From assembly GCF_001011155.1 (NCBI RefSeq), contig NZ_CP011479.1:3056501-3120500 (forward strand): a stretch of 64,000 nt of DNA. Reading direction: 5' to 3'. Shown in pieces: positions 9,201 through 18,142 of the stretch; the first letter of the stretch is position 1; every line of letters starts with the position of its first letter. Below the pieces are notes generated by a model. The model had not been told where the DNA came from. It saw only the letters and a program-made list of their open reading frames with translations, and did no database searches. The translations under genes were made by a program, and so were the position numbers. This DNA comes from Hoeflea sp. IMCC20628 (GTDB lineage: Bacteria > Pseudomonadota > Alphaproteobacteria > Rhizobiales > Rhizobiaceae).

Positions 9201-10565
9201 ATGACGATTGTCTGGGCTGAAAAAGCGTTACTGGAAAGCGGCTGGGTCGAGAATGTGCGGGTCGACATCAGCCAAGACGGTCTGATCGAAGCCATTGAGC
9301 CAGACAGGCCGGCAGAAGGCCACAGAACCGGGGTGCTGCTGCCAGCGCCCGCCAATTGCCACAGCCACGCCTTTCAGCGCGCCATGGCGGGATTGACCGA
9401 AAGACGCGGGCCCGATGCGTCGGATTCGTTCTGGACATGGCGGCAGTTGATGTTCCGCTTTCTTGACCGGTTGACGCCTGAGCATGTCGAGGCCATCGCC
9501 GCTTTCGTGCAGATGGAAATGCTTGAGGCCGGCTATTCGGCCAATGTCGAGTTTCATTATCTGCACCACCAGCCCGGTGGCGTGCCTTATGACAACATGG
9601 CCGAGATGGCCGAGCGGATTGCTGCGGCTAGCTCCACCACCGGCATGGGGCTGACGCTGCTGCCGGTGCATTATCAGTATGGCGGCTGCGACAAGCGGGC
9701 ATTGGGCCCGGGCCAAATCCGTTTCGGCAATACACTCGACGCCTATGCCGAGCTTCATGCCAGATCTGCCGAGGCCATTGCCCACCTGCCCGCCGACAGT
9801 CGCATCGGCGTGGCGCCGCACAGTCTGCGCGCTGTCGCACCCGAAGACCTTGTCCATCATGCAAAACTGGCTGGCGACAATCCGTTGCACATGCATCTGG
9901 CCGAGCAGATTGCCGAAGTCGAGGAGATCGAAGCGGCCTATGGCAAGCGCCCGGTGGAACTGGTGCTCGATTCAATGGAACTCAATGAACGGCGCTGTTT
10001 TATCCATTGCACACAGATGCTGCCCCATGAAACCCAAGGCCTTGCCAGAAGCGGCGCGGTTGCGGGGCTCTGCCCGATCACCGAATCAAGCCTGGGCGAC
10101 GGCATCTTTGATGGCGTCCGCTGGTTCGAAAACGGTGGCGCGATTGCCATCGGTTCGGATTCCAACATTCGCATCTCGCTGTCGGAAGAACTCAGGACGC
10201 TGGACTACTCGCAACGTTTCCGCGATCACTCCCGCGCCGCACTGGCGACGCCGGACAAGTCCACAGGGCGGCGGTTGTTCGATGCTATCAATGCAGGTGG
10301 AGCCAGTGTTTCGGCGCGGAATAATGGAGCCCTTGCCGTCGGCAAGCTCGCCGACATGATGGCGCTGGATTCTGGCGCAGTCGATCTGATCGGCAGAACC
10401 GGCGACACGATCCTCGACTGTTATGTGTTCGCTGGAGACGATCGCATGGTAGAGGATGTCTGGTCGGCGGGTCGTCACATGGTGAGCGGTGGCCGGCATG
10501 TGAAACGGGAGGCCATCGTCGCGGCCTATGCCAGCACGATGAAACAGCTTGGAGAGGCCATTTGA
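9201..10565 (+). CDS. hutF: Formimidoylglutamate deiminase
   Basis: The enzyme (EC 3.5.3.13) converts N-formimidoylglutamate to N-formylglutamate and ammonia, feeding HutG. It is an amidohydrolase-fold protein of 454 residues with PANCHSHAFQRAM near residue 50, MHLAEQ near 233 and GSDSNI near 317, which supply metal ligands. The C-terminal part (SARNNGALAVGKLADMMALD) is the usual amidohydrolase beta-sandwich return. It is divergent from hutI and its stop overlaps the start of hutC by four bases, making a two-gene operon. Confidence 0.95.
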   Translation: MTIVWAEKALLESGWVENVRVDISQDGLIEAIEPDRPAEGHRTGVLLPAPANCHSHAFQRAMAGLTERRGPDASDSFWTWRQLMFRFLDRLTPEHVEAIAAFVQMEMLEAGYSANVEFHYLHHQPGGVPYDNMAEMAERIAAASSTTGMGLTLLPVHYQYGGCDKRALGPGQIRFGNTLDAYAELHARSAEAIAHLPADSRIGVAPHSLRAVAPEDLVHHAKLAGDNPLHMHLAEQIAEVEEIEAAYGKRPVELVLDSMELNERRCFIHCTQMLPHETQGLARSGAVAGLCPITESSLGDGIFDGVRWFENGGAIAIGSDSNIRISLSEELRTLDYSQRFRDHSRAALATPDKSTGRRLFDAINAGGASVSARNNGALAVGKLADMMALDSGAVDLIGRTGDTILDCYVFAGDDRMVEDVWSAGRHMVSGGRHVKREAIVAAYASTMKQLGEAI

Positions 10566-11263
10566 GCGGAGGAGAATTCAACAGCTGGCAAACGGTGCAG
10601 GCGGAGGTGCTGCGCCGGATCAATGCCCGCGAGTGGAAGCCGGGTGAGTTCATTCCAAACGAGGCGGAACTGTCGGTCGAATTCGGCTGCGCCAGGGCGA
10701 CGGTCAACCGGGCGCTGCGCGCGCTTGCCGATACCGGCCTGCTCGACCGACGCCGCAAGGCCGGCACCCGGGTGGCGCTCAATCCGGTGCGCAAGGCCAC
10801 GCTGGATATCCCGGTCATCCGTTACGAGATCGAAGGCAGGGGACAGACCTACCGCCACACCGTACTCACGCAGGAGCGCGCCCTGCCGCCATCAGGCATC
10901 CGGGCCCGCATGCAGATCGAGCCCGGCGTCAAGCTGATCCATCTGGTGACGCTGCATCTGGCTGACGGCAAACCTTATGTGTTCGGAGACCGCTGGATCA
11001 ACACAGCGGCAGTGCCCGGCATCGAGACAGCCGATCTCACCGTCAAAAGCGCCAATGAATGGCTGGTGGCGAACATCCCGTTTGAAGGCGGCGACTTCTC
11101 GTTTTCGGCGATGACTGCCGGAACACGCGAAGCCGAAATTCTTGCCTGCAAGGAAGGCGAAGGCCTGTTCGTCATAGACCGCAGTACCTGGAACAAGGGA
11201 CTGGTGATCACCTCGGTGCGGCTGACCTTTGCACCAGGCTATCAGATGCACACCAAGATCTGA
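10562..11263 (+). CDS. hutC: Histidine utilization repressor, GntR/HutC family
   Basis: This is a 233-residue regulator with an N-terminal winged helix (about 6-75; NEAELSVEFGCARATVNRAL) and a C-terminal UTRA ligand-binding domain that in HutC proteins senses urocanate. The start is a TTG overlapping the hutF stop (TTGA), with GGAGAGG just upstream; no later ATG would keep the winged helix intact. It should control the divergent hutI and hutF promoters and hence its own expression. It converges on the carnitine operon, whose last gene ends 18 bases away. Confidence 0.93.
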   Translation: MSGGEFNSWQTVQAEVLRRINAREWKPGEFIPNEAELSVEFGCARATVNRALRALADTGLLDRRRKAGTRVALNPVRKATLDIPVIRYEIEGRGQTYRHTVLTQERALPPSGIRARMQIEPGVKLIHLVTLHLADGKPYVFGDRWINTAAVPGIETADLTVKSANEWLVANIPFEGGDFSFSAMTAGTREAEILACKEGEGLFVIDRSTWNKGLVITSVRLTFAPGYQMHTKI

Positions 11264-11281
11264 GCGGTCGGACGTTCACTG

Positions 11282-12064
11282 CTATTTACCCGTCCAGACC
11301 GGATCGCGCTTTTCGGCGAAGGCCCTGGACCCTTCGAGATTGTCCTCGGAACCATAGAGCGTATCAACGGTTTGCAATTGCCGCTTGGTCACCTTGTTCA
11401 TGGTGTCCTGGAATTTCTCGCCTTCGGCCTCGCGTACCACTTCCTTGATCGCGGCAAAGACCAGCGGCGGGCCGGACGCGAGAAGCTCGGCCATTTCCCA
11501 AGCCTTGGCCATCAGCTCATCGGCCTTATGGATCTGGTTGACGAAGCCCCAGCGGTGGGCCTCTTGCGCATCAATCCAGCGGCCGGTGAACAGCATTTCC
11601 ATGGCGATGTGATAGGGAATGCGCTTGGGCAGCTTGATCGAGGCCGCATCGGCGACGGTGCCGGAACGAATTTCGGGCAGGGCGAAGCTAGCATGTTCAA
11701 CAGCAAGAATAATGTCGCAGGACAGCGCGATTTCCAGCCCGCCGCCACAGCAAATGCCGTTGACGGCACAAATCACCGGCTTGTTGAGATGCGGCAATTC
11801 CTGAAGCCCGCCAAAGCCGCCAACGCCGTAATCGCCATCGACCGCGTCGCCATCGGCTGCAGCCTTCAGGTCCCAGCCGGGGCAGAAGAATTTCTCGCCG
11901 GCACCGGTGAGGATGGCGACGCGCAGATCCGGGTTGTCACGGAAATCGCGAAACACTTCGCCCATGATACGGCTGGTTTCCAAATCGACCGCATTGGCCT
12001 TTGGCCGGTCAAGCGTGACTTCGAGTACGTGGCCAACAATACGGGTCTTGATTGGTCCGGTCAT
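11282..12064 (-). CDS. caiD: Carnitinyl-CoA dehydratase / crotonobetainyl-CoA hydratase (CaiD-like)
   Basis: The 260-residue product belongs to the enoyl-CoA hydratase (crotonase) family. Motifs RPKANAVD, KFFCPGWDLKAAADGDA, NGICCGGGLEIALSCD (oxyanion hole) and FALPEIRSGTVADAA resemble CaiD more than general enoyl-CoA hydratases. CaiD adds water to crotonobetainyl-CoA to give L-carnitinyl-CoA. The start overlaps the stop of the CoA-ligase gene by ATGA; it is the last gene of the leftward operon. The acyl-CoA dehydrogenase, CoA ligase and carnitine dehydrogenase upstream support a gamma-butyrobetaine/crotonobetaine to carnitine route. Confidence 0.82.
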   Translation of the reverse strand: MTGPIKTRIVGHVLEVTLDRPKANAVDLETSRIMGEVFRDFRDNPDLRVAILTGAGEKFFCPGWDLKAAADGDAVDGDYGVGGFGGLQELPHLNKPVICAVNGICCGGGLEIALSCDIILAVEHASFALPEIRSGTVADAASIKLPKRIPYHIAMEMLFTGRWIDAQEAHRWGFVNQIHKADELMAKAWEMAELLASGPPLVFAAIKEVVREAEGEKFQDTMNKVTKRQLQTVDTLYGSEDNLEGSRAFAEKRDPVWTGK

Positions 12065-14133
12065 GGTCGGGATCCTTCCTCATTCAGGCAAATCAGCGCG
12101 TCGACGGCTATGGCGTCAGACGCGCGGGCGATCAATGGATTGACTTCCAGCTCAATGAGCCGGTCGGCGTGAGCTTCAGCATAGTTGCCTACAGCCATCA
12201 CCGCATCGACCAGCGACTCGATGTCTGCGGCCGGTTTGCCGCGATAGCCTTCAAGCAGCCGGCCGACCTTCAGGCTTCTGAATGCGGCCTCGATTTCGGT
12301 CCGGCTTGCGGGCAAGAGCAGGCTGGCCGTATCCCCCAGCAGCTCGGTCAAAACACCCCCGGCACCAAGGGTCAACAAAAACATGCCTGTCGGATCCCGG
12401 GTGATGCCGATCAACAGTTCGGCAAGCTGACCTGCCACCATTTCCTCGACCAGAAAGCCATGAGCTGTGCCGCTCATGCGCTCAGCCGCAGCAACGAGAT
12501 CCTGCTGATTTGGAATATTGAGCACCACCAGCCCGGCTTCGCTCTTGTGCGCCGCGCCCGTTCCCTTCAGCACGACAGGAAATTCCAGCGCGGCGGAAGC
12601 TTCGGCCAACTCATCGATTGTCGCGGCGGTTCGGCTCTGCGGACACTTTAAGCCAAATCCGGACAGAGCGTCTTTCGAGGCAGCCTCGCTGAGGGTGACC
12701 GGCGTTTGGGCATATGTTGATGCCAGTTGCACACCCGGAGCTTCACCACCTCTGGTCCGGCCTGCGGCAATGGCTGAGTTGATGGCGGCGATTCCCTCGC
12801 TCATGCCATGGAGGACGGCGACTCCTCCCTCCATGAAACTGCGGGTGAAGCTGTCCGACATATTTTCAGGCAGGCTGGCCAGTACCGCAACGCGCGCGCC
12901 GGTGTCGGCCTTTGCTGCAACAATGGCGTCGACTGCGCATTGATAACCCGACGGGTCGCAGCGGTCGGCACGCGGAAGGTCCAGAATGAAGACAATGAGG
13001 TCAAATGTTTCGGCCATGACCATCGAGAACATCCGGGTCATGCGAGGCGTGTCACCCCAGATGAAGGTGTGATAATCGAGCGGATTGGCGATGGTGACGA
13101 TGGGTCCAAGCTCGGCTTTCAACGCGGCGCGTTGAGCTGGCGCGAAATCGACAAACTCCAGATTGGTCCCGCTGCTCAGATCCGCCATCAGGCTTGCTTC
13201 GCCACCGGAGCAACTGACCGAACAGATTGCGGACCCCGGCAACGGCCCGACCATATGCAGCAGCTTGAGCGTTTCGAGGAAGACGGCGATGGTCTCGACC
13301 TCGATGATCCCGAGGCGTTTCAGCAATGCCGAGCCAGCTGCAGCATTGCCGGCCAGCGAAGCGGTGTGGGTCATTGTTGCGGCCCGTGCCTTGTCGGACC
13401 GGCCGATCTTGATGGCGACCACCGGTTTACCCTTAGTGCGCGCCTTGGCAGCGAAGGCTTCCAGTGCACGGATATCACCAAAGCCTTCGAGATAAAGCCC
13501 AATGGCGGTAACCCGATCATCATCAAGCAGCGCTTCGGCTATGGCGCTGGCGCCGACCTGCGCCTGATTGCCGGCGGCAATCACATAGGCAATCGGCAGA
13601 CCGCGGGCCTGCATGGTCATGTTGATGGCGATGTTGGAGGACTGGGCGACGATGGCAATGCCGCTTTCCACGTCAATGCCGCCATGCTGGTCCGGCCATA
13701 GCGTGACATTGTCTAGATAGTTGAGAAGCCCGTAGCAATTGGGCCCGAGGATCGGCATATCACCTGCGGCCTCGACAAGCCGCGCCTGCAAATCGGCGCC
13801 GCCAGCCGTTTCACTTTCACTTTCGAGAAAGCCTGAGGCAAAGCAGGTCGCGCCGCCGGCCCCCATGGCGCTGAGCTTTTCGACCACCTCGATTGTCGCG
13901 TCCCGGTTGACGCCGATGAAGCTCGCATCAGGCACGCCTGGAAGATCGTCAATGGAGGCGATGCAGGGCACGCCGAGGATGTCGCTACGTTTCGGATTGA
14001 CCGGCCAGATGTCGCCATCAAAGCCGGACTTCTTCAGCTGAGCGACCACATTGACGGCCCAGCCGCCACCAAACAGCGCGATGGATCTAGGCCTTAGAAG
14101 GCGGGAAAGGTCAGGTTTCATGGACGGGATCAC
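12061..14133 (-). CDS. Acyl-CoA synthetase (ADP/NDP-forming), fused alpha-beta type
   Basis: This is a 690-residue enzyme with a CoA-binding Rossmann domain at the N-terminus (RPRSIALFGGGWAVNVV), succinyl-CoA-synthetase-like domains in the middle (GPNCYGLLNYLDN, SCSGGEASLMADL) and a C-terminal ATP-grasp domain (FPVVLKGTGAAHKSEAGLV, LLTLGAGGVLTELLGD). Members activate carboxylates with ATP and CoA. In this operon the likely substrate is gamma-butyrobetaine, crotonobetaine or carnitine, replacing the AMP-forming CaiC ligase. The GTG at 14133 overlaps the preceding stop (GTGA); an ATG at 14121 is the alternative and would give 686 residues. Substrate is inferred from context only. Confidence 0.85.
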   Translation of the reverse strand: MIPSMKPDLSRLLRPRSIALFGGGWAVNVVAQLKKSGFDGDIWPVNPKRSDILGVPCIASIDDLPGVPDASFIGVNRDATIEVVEKLSAMGAGGATCFASGFLESESETAGGADLQARLVEAAGDMPILGPNCYGLLNYLDNVTLWPDQHGGIDVESGIAIVAQSSNIAINMTMQARGLPIAYVIAAGNQAQVGASAIAEALLDDDRVTAIGLYLEGFGDIRALEAFAAKARTKGKPVVAIKIGRSDKARAATMTHTASLAGNAAAGSALLKRLGIIEVETIAVFLETLKLLHMVGPLPGSAICSVSCSGGEASLMADLSSGTNLEFVDFAPAQRAALKAELGPIVTIANPLDYHTFIWGDTPRMTRMFSMVMAETFDLIVFILDLPRADRCDPSGYQCAVDAIVAAKADTGARVAVLASLPENMSDSFTRSFMEGGVAVLHGMSEGIAAINSAIAAGRTRGGEAPGVQLASTYAQTPVTLSEAASKDALSGFGLKCPQSRTAATIDELAEASAALEFPVVLKGTGAAHKSEAGLVVLNIPNQQDLVAAAERMSGTAHGFLVEEMVAGQLAELLIGITRDPTGMFLLTLGAGGVLTELLGDTASLLLPASRTEIEAAFRSLKVGRLLEGYRGKPAADIESLVDAVMAVGNYAEAHADRLIELEVNPLIARASDAIAVDALICLNEEGSRP

Positions 14134-15293
14134 GCGCCAAACGGACGTAGCAGCGAGCGCGAGATGATATGGCGCTGGATCTCGGATGTGCCTTCCCAGA
14201 TGCGTTCGATGCGGGCGTCGCGCCAGATGCGCTCGAGCGGCAGCTCATCCATCAGACCCATGCCGCCATGGATCTGGATCGCCTCGTCGGCGACCATGGC
14301 CAGCATCTCGGTGGCCTTGAGCTTGGCCATGGCCATGTCGGCGTCGGACACCGTGCCCTGGTCGAATTTCCAGCCAGCTTCCATGATCATCAGCTCGGCG
14401 GCCTTCATTTCCATCGCCATGTCGGCGAGCTTGAAGGAGACGCCCTGGAACTTGCCAATCGGCTGGCCGAACTGTTCACGGGTGGCGGCCCATTCGACCG
14501 AGTGCTGGAAGGCGCGGTCGGCACGGCCGAGACAGGTGGCGCCGACTTGCAGCCTTGTGGCGCCGAGCCAGGTGTTGGCAACTTCAAAGCCCTTGTGAAC
14601 TTCGCCCAGCACATTTTCGGCGGGGATGCGGCAATTGTCGAATTCGAGGATGGCGTTGGTATAGCCGCGATGGGAGACATTGCGGTAGCCGTCGCGCACC
14701 GCATAGCCGGGCGTGTCCTTGTCGACGAAGAACGCGGTGATCAGTTTTTTCGGTCCGCGCGGTGTATCCTCTTCACCGGTCGCCATGAAGCAGATCGAAA
14801 AATCGGCAATATCGGCGTGGGAAATGAAATGCTTGGTGCCGTTGAGCACCCAGTCGGATCCATCCAGCTTGGCGCTGGCCTTCATGCCGCGCAGGTCGGA
14901 GCCCGCGCCGGGCTCGGTCATGGCCAGGCAATCCCATTTTTCGCCAGCGACGCAAGGTTCGAGATAGCGGGCGCGCTGATCAGGCGTTCCGGCGCACAGG
15001 ATATTTGAGGGGCGCGCGATACAGGTCCAGTGCAACGCATAATTGGCGCGGCCAAGTTCCTTCTCGTACAAGAGCCATGTCGGTGTATCGAGACCGGCGC
15101 CGCCGAACTCTTCGGGAATGTTGGCAGCGTAGAGCCCCGCGGCAATCGCCTTCTGCTGGATCTCGCGCACCAGATCCATATCGAGATGGCCGGTGCGCTC
15201 GACCTGGGCTTCGTGCGGATAGAGTTCATTCTCGACGAAAGCCCGTGTGGTCTCGACGATCATCTCCTGTTCCTGGGTCAGTCCGAAATCCAT
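14130..15293 (-). CDS. Acyl-CoA dehydrogenase (gamma-butyrobetainyl-CoA or crotonobetainyl-CoA type)
   Basis: This FAD-dependent dehydrogenase has 387 residues from ATG 15293, preceded by AAAGGTG; a longer frame lacks a site. Family motifs are CLAMTEPGAGSDLRGM (FAD/substrate loop), SATR-region equivalents around LGATRLQVGATCLG, QIHGGMGLMDELPLERIWRD and ERIWEGTSEIQR, whose Glu is the expected catalytic base. In this operon it probably oxidises gamma-butyrobetainyl-CoA to crotonobetainyl-CoA, as in aerobic carnitine biosynthesis from gamma-butyrobetaine in Agrobacterium-type strains. It lies four bases after the SDR gene. Confidence 0.85.
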   Translation of the reverse strand: MDFGLTQEQEMIVETTRAFVENELYPHEAQVERTGHLDMDLVREIQQKAIAAGLYAANIPEEFGGAGLDTPTWLLYEKELGRANYALHWTCIARPSNILCAGTPDQRARYLEPCVAGEKWDCLAMTEPGAGSDLRGMKASAKLDGSDWVLNGTKHFISHADIADFSICFMATGEEDTPRGPKKLITAFFVDKDTPGYAVRDGYRNVSHRGYTNAILEFDNCRIPAENVLGEVHKGFEVANTWLGATRLQVGATCLGRADRAFQHSVEWAATREQFGQPIGKFQGVSFKLADMAMEMKAAELMIMEAGWKFDQGTVSDADMAMAKLKATEMLAMVADEAIQIHGGMGLMDELPLERIWRDARIERIWEGTSEIQRHIISRSLLRPFGA

Positions 15294-15297
15294 TTTT

Positions 15298-16059
15298 TTA
15301 CACCTTTGGGTCGGGGTTTTCAGTATGGCCATCAACGGCAATCACCTGGCCAGAGACCAGCCGGGCACCGTCGGACGCCAGAAAAACGGCCATGTTGGCA
15401 ATGTCTTCAGCCGAGACGAAGGAGCGCATTGAAACGCCCGCCTCGTAACCTGCCCGGATGGCTTCGGGCGTGGTTCCCTTGGCCTTGGCCTCGCGCGCGA
15501 TGACGCCGTCGATCCGCGGACCTTCAACACAGCCCGGCGCGATCGCATTGGCACGGATGCCGTAGGGGCCGAGCTCCATGGCGAGTGTCTTCATCAGTCC
15601 GATCTCCGCCCATTTTGCAGAGGCATAAGGTGAGCGGTTGGGAAAGCCGTTGATGCCCGCATTCGAGGAGGTGATCAGGATAACGCCCGATTTCTGTGCC
15701 TTCATCATCGGAGCCGCATATTTGGCGGCCAGAAATGCACCTTCCAGATTGACGGCGATGCAGCGGCGAAAATCCTCAATCTGCACGTCCTCGACCAGAG
15801 CCGTGGGCCCGGCAATGCCTGCATTGGCGCAGACCACGTCAACGCTACCCCACTCGCTGGCGATACGACCGAAGACCGCCTGCACATGCTCAGGAGCGCT
15901 GGCGTCACCGGTCATCTTCAGCCAACTGCCGGGGCACTGAGCCAACGCGGCCTCGTCCATATCGGTGACAAAGACCCGGGCACCATCGGCTGCAAAGGCC
16001 TGAGCCATGGCCTTGCCAATGCCCGATCCGCCGCCGGTGATGAGAACCCGCTTGCTCAT
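15298..16059 (-). CDS. Short-chain dehydrogenase/reductase (SDR)
   Basis: This classical SDR of 253 residues has the NAD(P)-binding GGGSGIG near residue 8, NAG near 87, the catalytic Ser in ITSSNAG, and Tyr-x-x-x-Lys in YASAK. I chose ATG 16059 because it starts directly at the Rossmann strand; ATG 16071 immediately follows the lcdH stop and would add four residues. Its substrate is unknown. In this operon it could oxidise a hydroxyacyl intermediate such as carnitinyl-CoA or act on a betaine-derived alcohol or aldehyde; that is guesswork. Confidence 0.85.
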   Translation of the reverse strand: MSKRVLITGGGSGIGKAMAQAFAADGARVFVTDMDEAALAQCPGSWLKMTGDASAPEHVQAVFGRIASEWGSVDVVCANAGIAGPTALVEDVQIEDFRRCIAVNLEGAFLAAKYAAPMMKAQKSGVILITSSNAGINGFPNRSPYASAKWAEIGLMKTLAMELGPYGIRANAIAPGCVEGPRIDGVIAREAKAKGTTPEAIRAGYEAGVSMRSFVSAEDIANMAVFLASDGARLVSGQVIAVDGHTENPDPKV

Positions 16060-16071
16060 ATCGTGTCCCAT

Positions 16072-17505
16072 TCAGTTGCGCATGCTGGCGGGCTTGGGCA
16101 GTTTCGACTGGGCTTCGCCGAGTGCCGTGATCTTAGCCAGTACCGCACCTTCCGGTTCGCAGGAGCGACGGGTTTCGAGCGAGACATGGAGCAGCAGCTG
16201 ATTGCAGGTCGAAAGCAGTTCCCCGTTAGCGGTCCGGATCATCTCGTGGTAGAGCCGCAGCTTCTTGCCGCGGGCTTCGAGCACCTGGGTGCGGACGTGG
16301 ATCACATCGCCAAGATGGGTCTCGTTGAGGTAGCCGATTTCATTGGAGACGGTGAAATAGGACAGACCGCCATCGATATAAGCCTGATCTGCGCCAACCA
16401 TCTGCATCACCACATCGCCGGCATCAGAAAACACCTGGCCGTAGCGGCTTTCGTTCATGTGGCCATTGTAATCCATCCAGTCGACCGGGATGACCCGCTC
16501 AAGCGTCGTCAACGGGTGATCAATGTCGGTCGGCAGCGGCGGCTTGTTGCGCGCATCCTGAATATTGAGCAGCTCTCCCGAGCCCCAATTGCGCCCCTTC
16601 AAAGCCCGCATTATGGCAACCAGATTGTCGTCGCGGATGCGCTCGAGTTCGCGGATCGAATGCATGCCTGACTGGGCGTCCGACTGATCGGCGATCATGT
16701 TGGTCAGTTCTTCAGTGAGTTCCGGCACATCCATCAGCTTGGTCCAGGGCCAGGAGAGGCACGGGCCGAACTGGGCTATGAAGTGGCGCATGCCCGCCTC
16801 ACCGCCGGCGATGCGGTAGGTCTCGAACAGGCCCATCTGAGCCCAGCGCATACCGAAGCCATAGCGGATGACGTCGTCGATTTCCTCGGTGGTGGCAACG
16901 CCATCCTTGATCAGCCACAGCGCCTCGCGCCAGACGGCTTCGAGAAAGCGGTCGGCAATGTGGGCGTCAATTTCCTTGCGCACGATCAGCGGCTTCATGC
17001 CGATGTCTTCGAGCACGACTTTTGCGCGCTCGACAGTTTCCTGAACCCCGACAAGCTCGATCACCGGCAGCAGATAGACCGGGTTGAACGGATGGGCGAC
17101 GAAGATCTGCTCCGGCCTTGCCGCACCCTGTTGCAGTTCAGATGGCTTGAAGCCCGACGTGGACGAACCGATCAGCGCGTCCTGGCCACAATGGGTCTGG
17201 ATTTCAGCAAAAATGGTGTGCTTGATGTCGAGGCGCTCGGGCGCGCTTTCCTGGATCCAGTCGGCGTCTGCAACCGCTTCTGCGATAGAGGCGGCAAAGC
17301 TGAGCTTGCCCGCCTTCGGCACGCTGACATCGGAAAGAGCCGGCAGTGACCGTCTTGCATTGGCAAGCACTTCACCAACCTTGCGTTCGGCTTCCGGATC
17401 GGGATCGGAGACGACAACGTCCCAACCGTTGAGAAGGAACCGGGCAGCCCAGCCGCCGCCAATGACGCCGCCGCCAATGATGGCAGCTTTCAATTTTTTG
17501 CTCAT
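16072..17505 (-). CDS. lcdH: L-carnitine 3-dehydrogenase fused to a hotdog-fold (betainyl-CoA) thioesterase
   Basis: This is a two-domain protein of 477 residues. Residues 1 to about 320 are a 3-hydroxyacyl-CoA-dehydrogenase-like NAD enzyme: GGGVIGGGW at 11-19, SSTSGF at 114-119 and HPFNP at 138-142. This is L-carnitine dehydrogenase (EC 1.1.1.108), which makes 3-dehydrocarnitine. Residues from about 335 form a 4-HBT/hotdog domain with DYNGHMNESRY at 345-355, matching the thioesterase thought to hydrolyse betainyl-CoA to glycine betaine. The fusion is known in rhizobia and Xanthomonas. The start overlaps the HD-domain gene stop by ATGA. Confidence 0.93.
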   Translation of the reverse strand: MSKKLKAAIIGGGVIGGGWAARFLLNGWDVVVSDPDPEAERKVGEVLANARRSLPALSDVSVPKAGKLSFAASIAEAVADADWIQESAPERLDIKHTIFAEIQTHCGQDALIGSSTSGFKPSELQQGAARPEQIFVAHPFNPVYLLPVIELVGVQETVERAKVVLEDIGMKPLIVRKEIDAHIADRFLEAVWREALWLIKDGVATTEEIDDVIRYGFGMRWAQMGLFETYRIAGGEAGMRHFIAQFGPCLSWPWTKLMDVPELTEELTNMIADQSDAQSGMHSIRELERIRDDNLVAIMRALKGRNWGSGELLNIQDARNKPPLPTDIDHPLTTLERVIPVDWMDYNGHMNESRYGQVFSDAGDVVMQMVGADQAYIDGGLSYFTVSNEIGYLNETHLGDVIHVRTQVLEARGKKLRLYHEMIRTANGELLSTCNQLLLHVSLETRRSCEPEGAVLAKITALGEAQSKLPKPASMRN

Positions 17506-18122
17506 GCGTTTCGCTCTCTGGCAATGGTTATGTCTGTCAGGGCAACCCGTTCGCCGGCACGGATCACTAAGGGATCGTAGGCTTTGCGGGCGAAGACCTG
17601 TTCGACCATGTCGCGGAAGAATTCGATGCCTTCATGCGGGTAATCGGGGTCAAAACTGTTCTGATCCCAGCGTTCGCAGAATGCGGCGCAATCATCGTAA
17701 TAGGCATGCCCCTTGTAGGCATCGCGCGAATGCGGATTGCCGCCAACATGTTGGGCATAATAGAGTTTTTGAAAATCGCCGTGCTTCTCCACCACCCAGG
17801 CGCATTGCTCGCGCACAAAGGGCTTGAGGATGGCGGCGGCATATTCATCGTGATTGTAGGGCGCGTAGATATCGCCGATATCATGCAGAAGCGCGGACAC
17901 AACCCAATCCACATCGGCGCCATCGCGCCAGGCACGAGTGGCGGCCTGCAACAAATGGCCGAGCCGAGTGACCTGGTAGCCCGACAGGCTCTTGTCGAGA
18001 TCGACCATGGCTGCCAGAAGCCGCTCGGCGGTTTTGGCGGCATAGTCGATTTCGTGCCCGGTGAGGAATTCATAATCCTCCCGGTCGCCATCCTTCATTG
18101 CTGTGAACTTGACCTTTTCCAT
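17502..18122 (-). CDS. HD-domain protein resembling PhnZ/TmpB mixed-valent di-iron oxygenases
   Basis: The product has 206 residues from ATG 18122, with GGGGAGGG five bases upstream; an earlier in-frame start at 18146 would overlap the preceding gene and lacks a site. An HD fold is clear, with HD at 80-81 in ALLHDIGD. The possible metal ligands His56, His80, Asp81, His91, His114 and Asp153 have the same order as the di-iron site I recall for PhnZ, and the spacing His56-to-His80 (24) is the same. PhnZ and TmpB cleave the C-P bond of hydroxyphosphonates, TmpB acting on a trimethylammonium substrate related to carnitine. Here the gene sits between the dehydrocarnitine-cleavage enzyme and carnitine dehydrogenase, overlapping the latter. 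It could instead be a plain HD phosphohydrolase. Confidence 0.8.
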   Translation of the reverse strand: MEKVKFTAMKDGDREDYEFLTGHEIDYAAKTAERLLAAMVDLDKSLSGYQVTRLGHLLQAATRAWRDGADVDWVVSALLHDIGDIYAPYNHDEYAAAILKPFVREQCAWVVEKHGDFQKLYYAQHVGGNPHSRDAYKGHAYYDDCAAFCERWDQNSFDPDYPHEGIEFFRDMVEQVFARKAYDPLVIRAGERVALTDITIARERNA

Positions 18123-18142
18123 GGCACCCTCCCCTAGGCGTT

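Noticed and set aside
11264-11281. Terminator between hutC and caiD
   Set aside because: The 18-base gap between these convergent genes contains no stem-loop.
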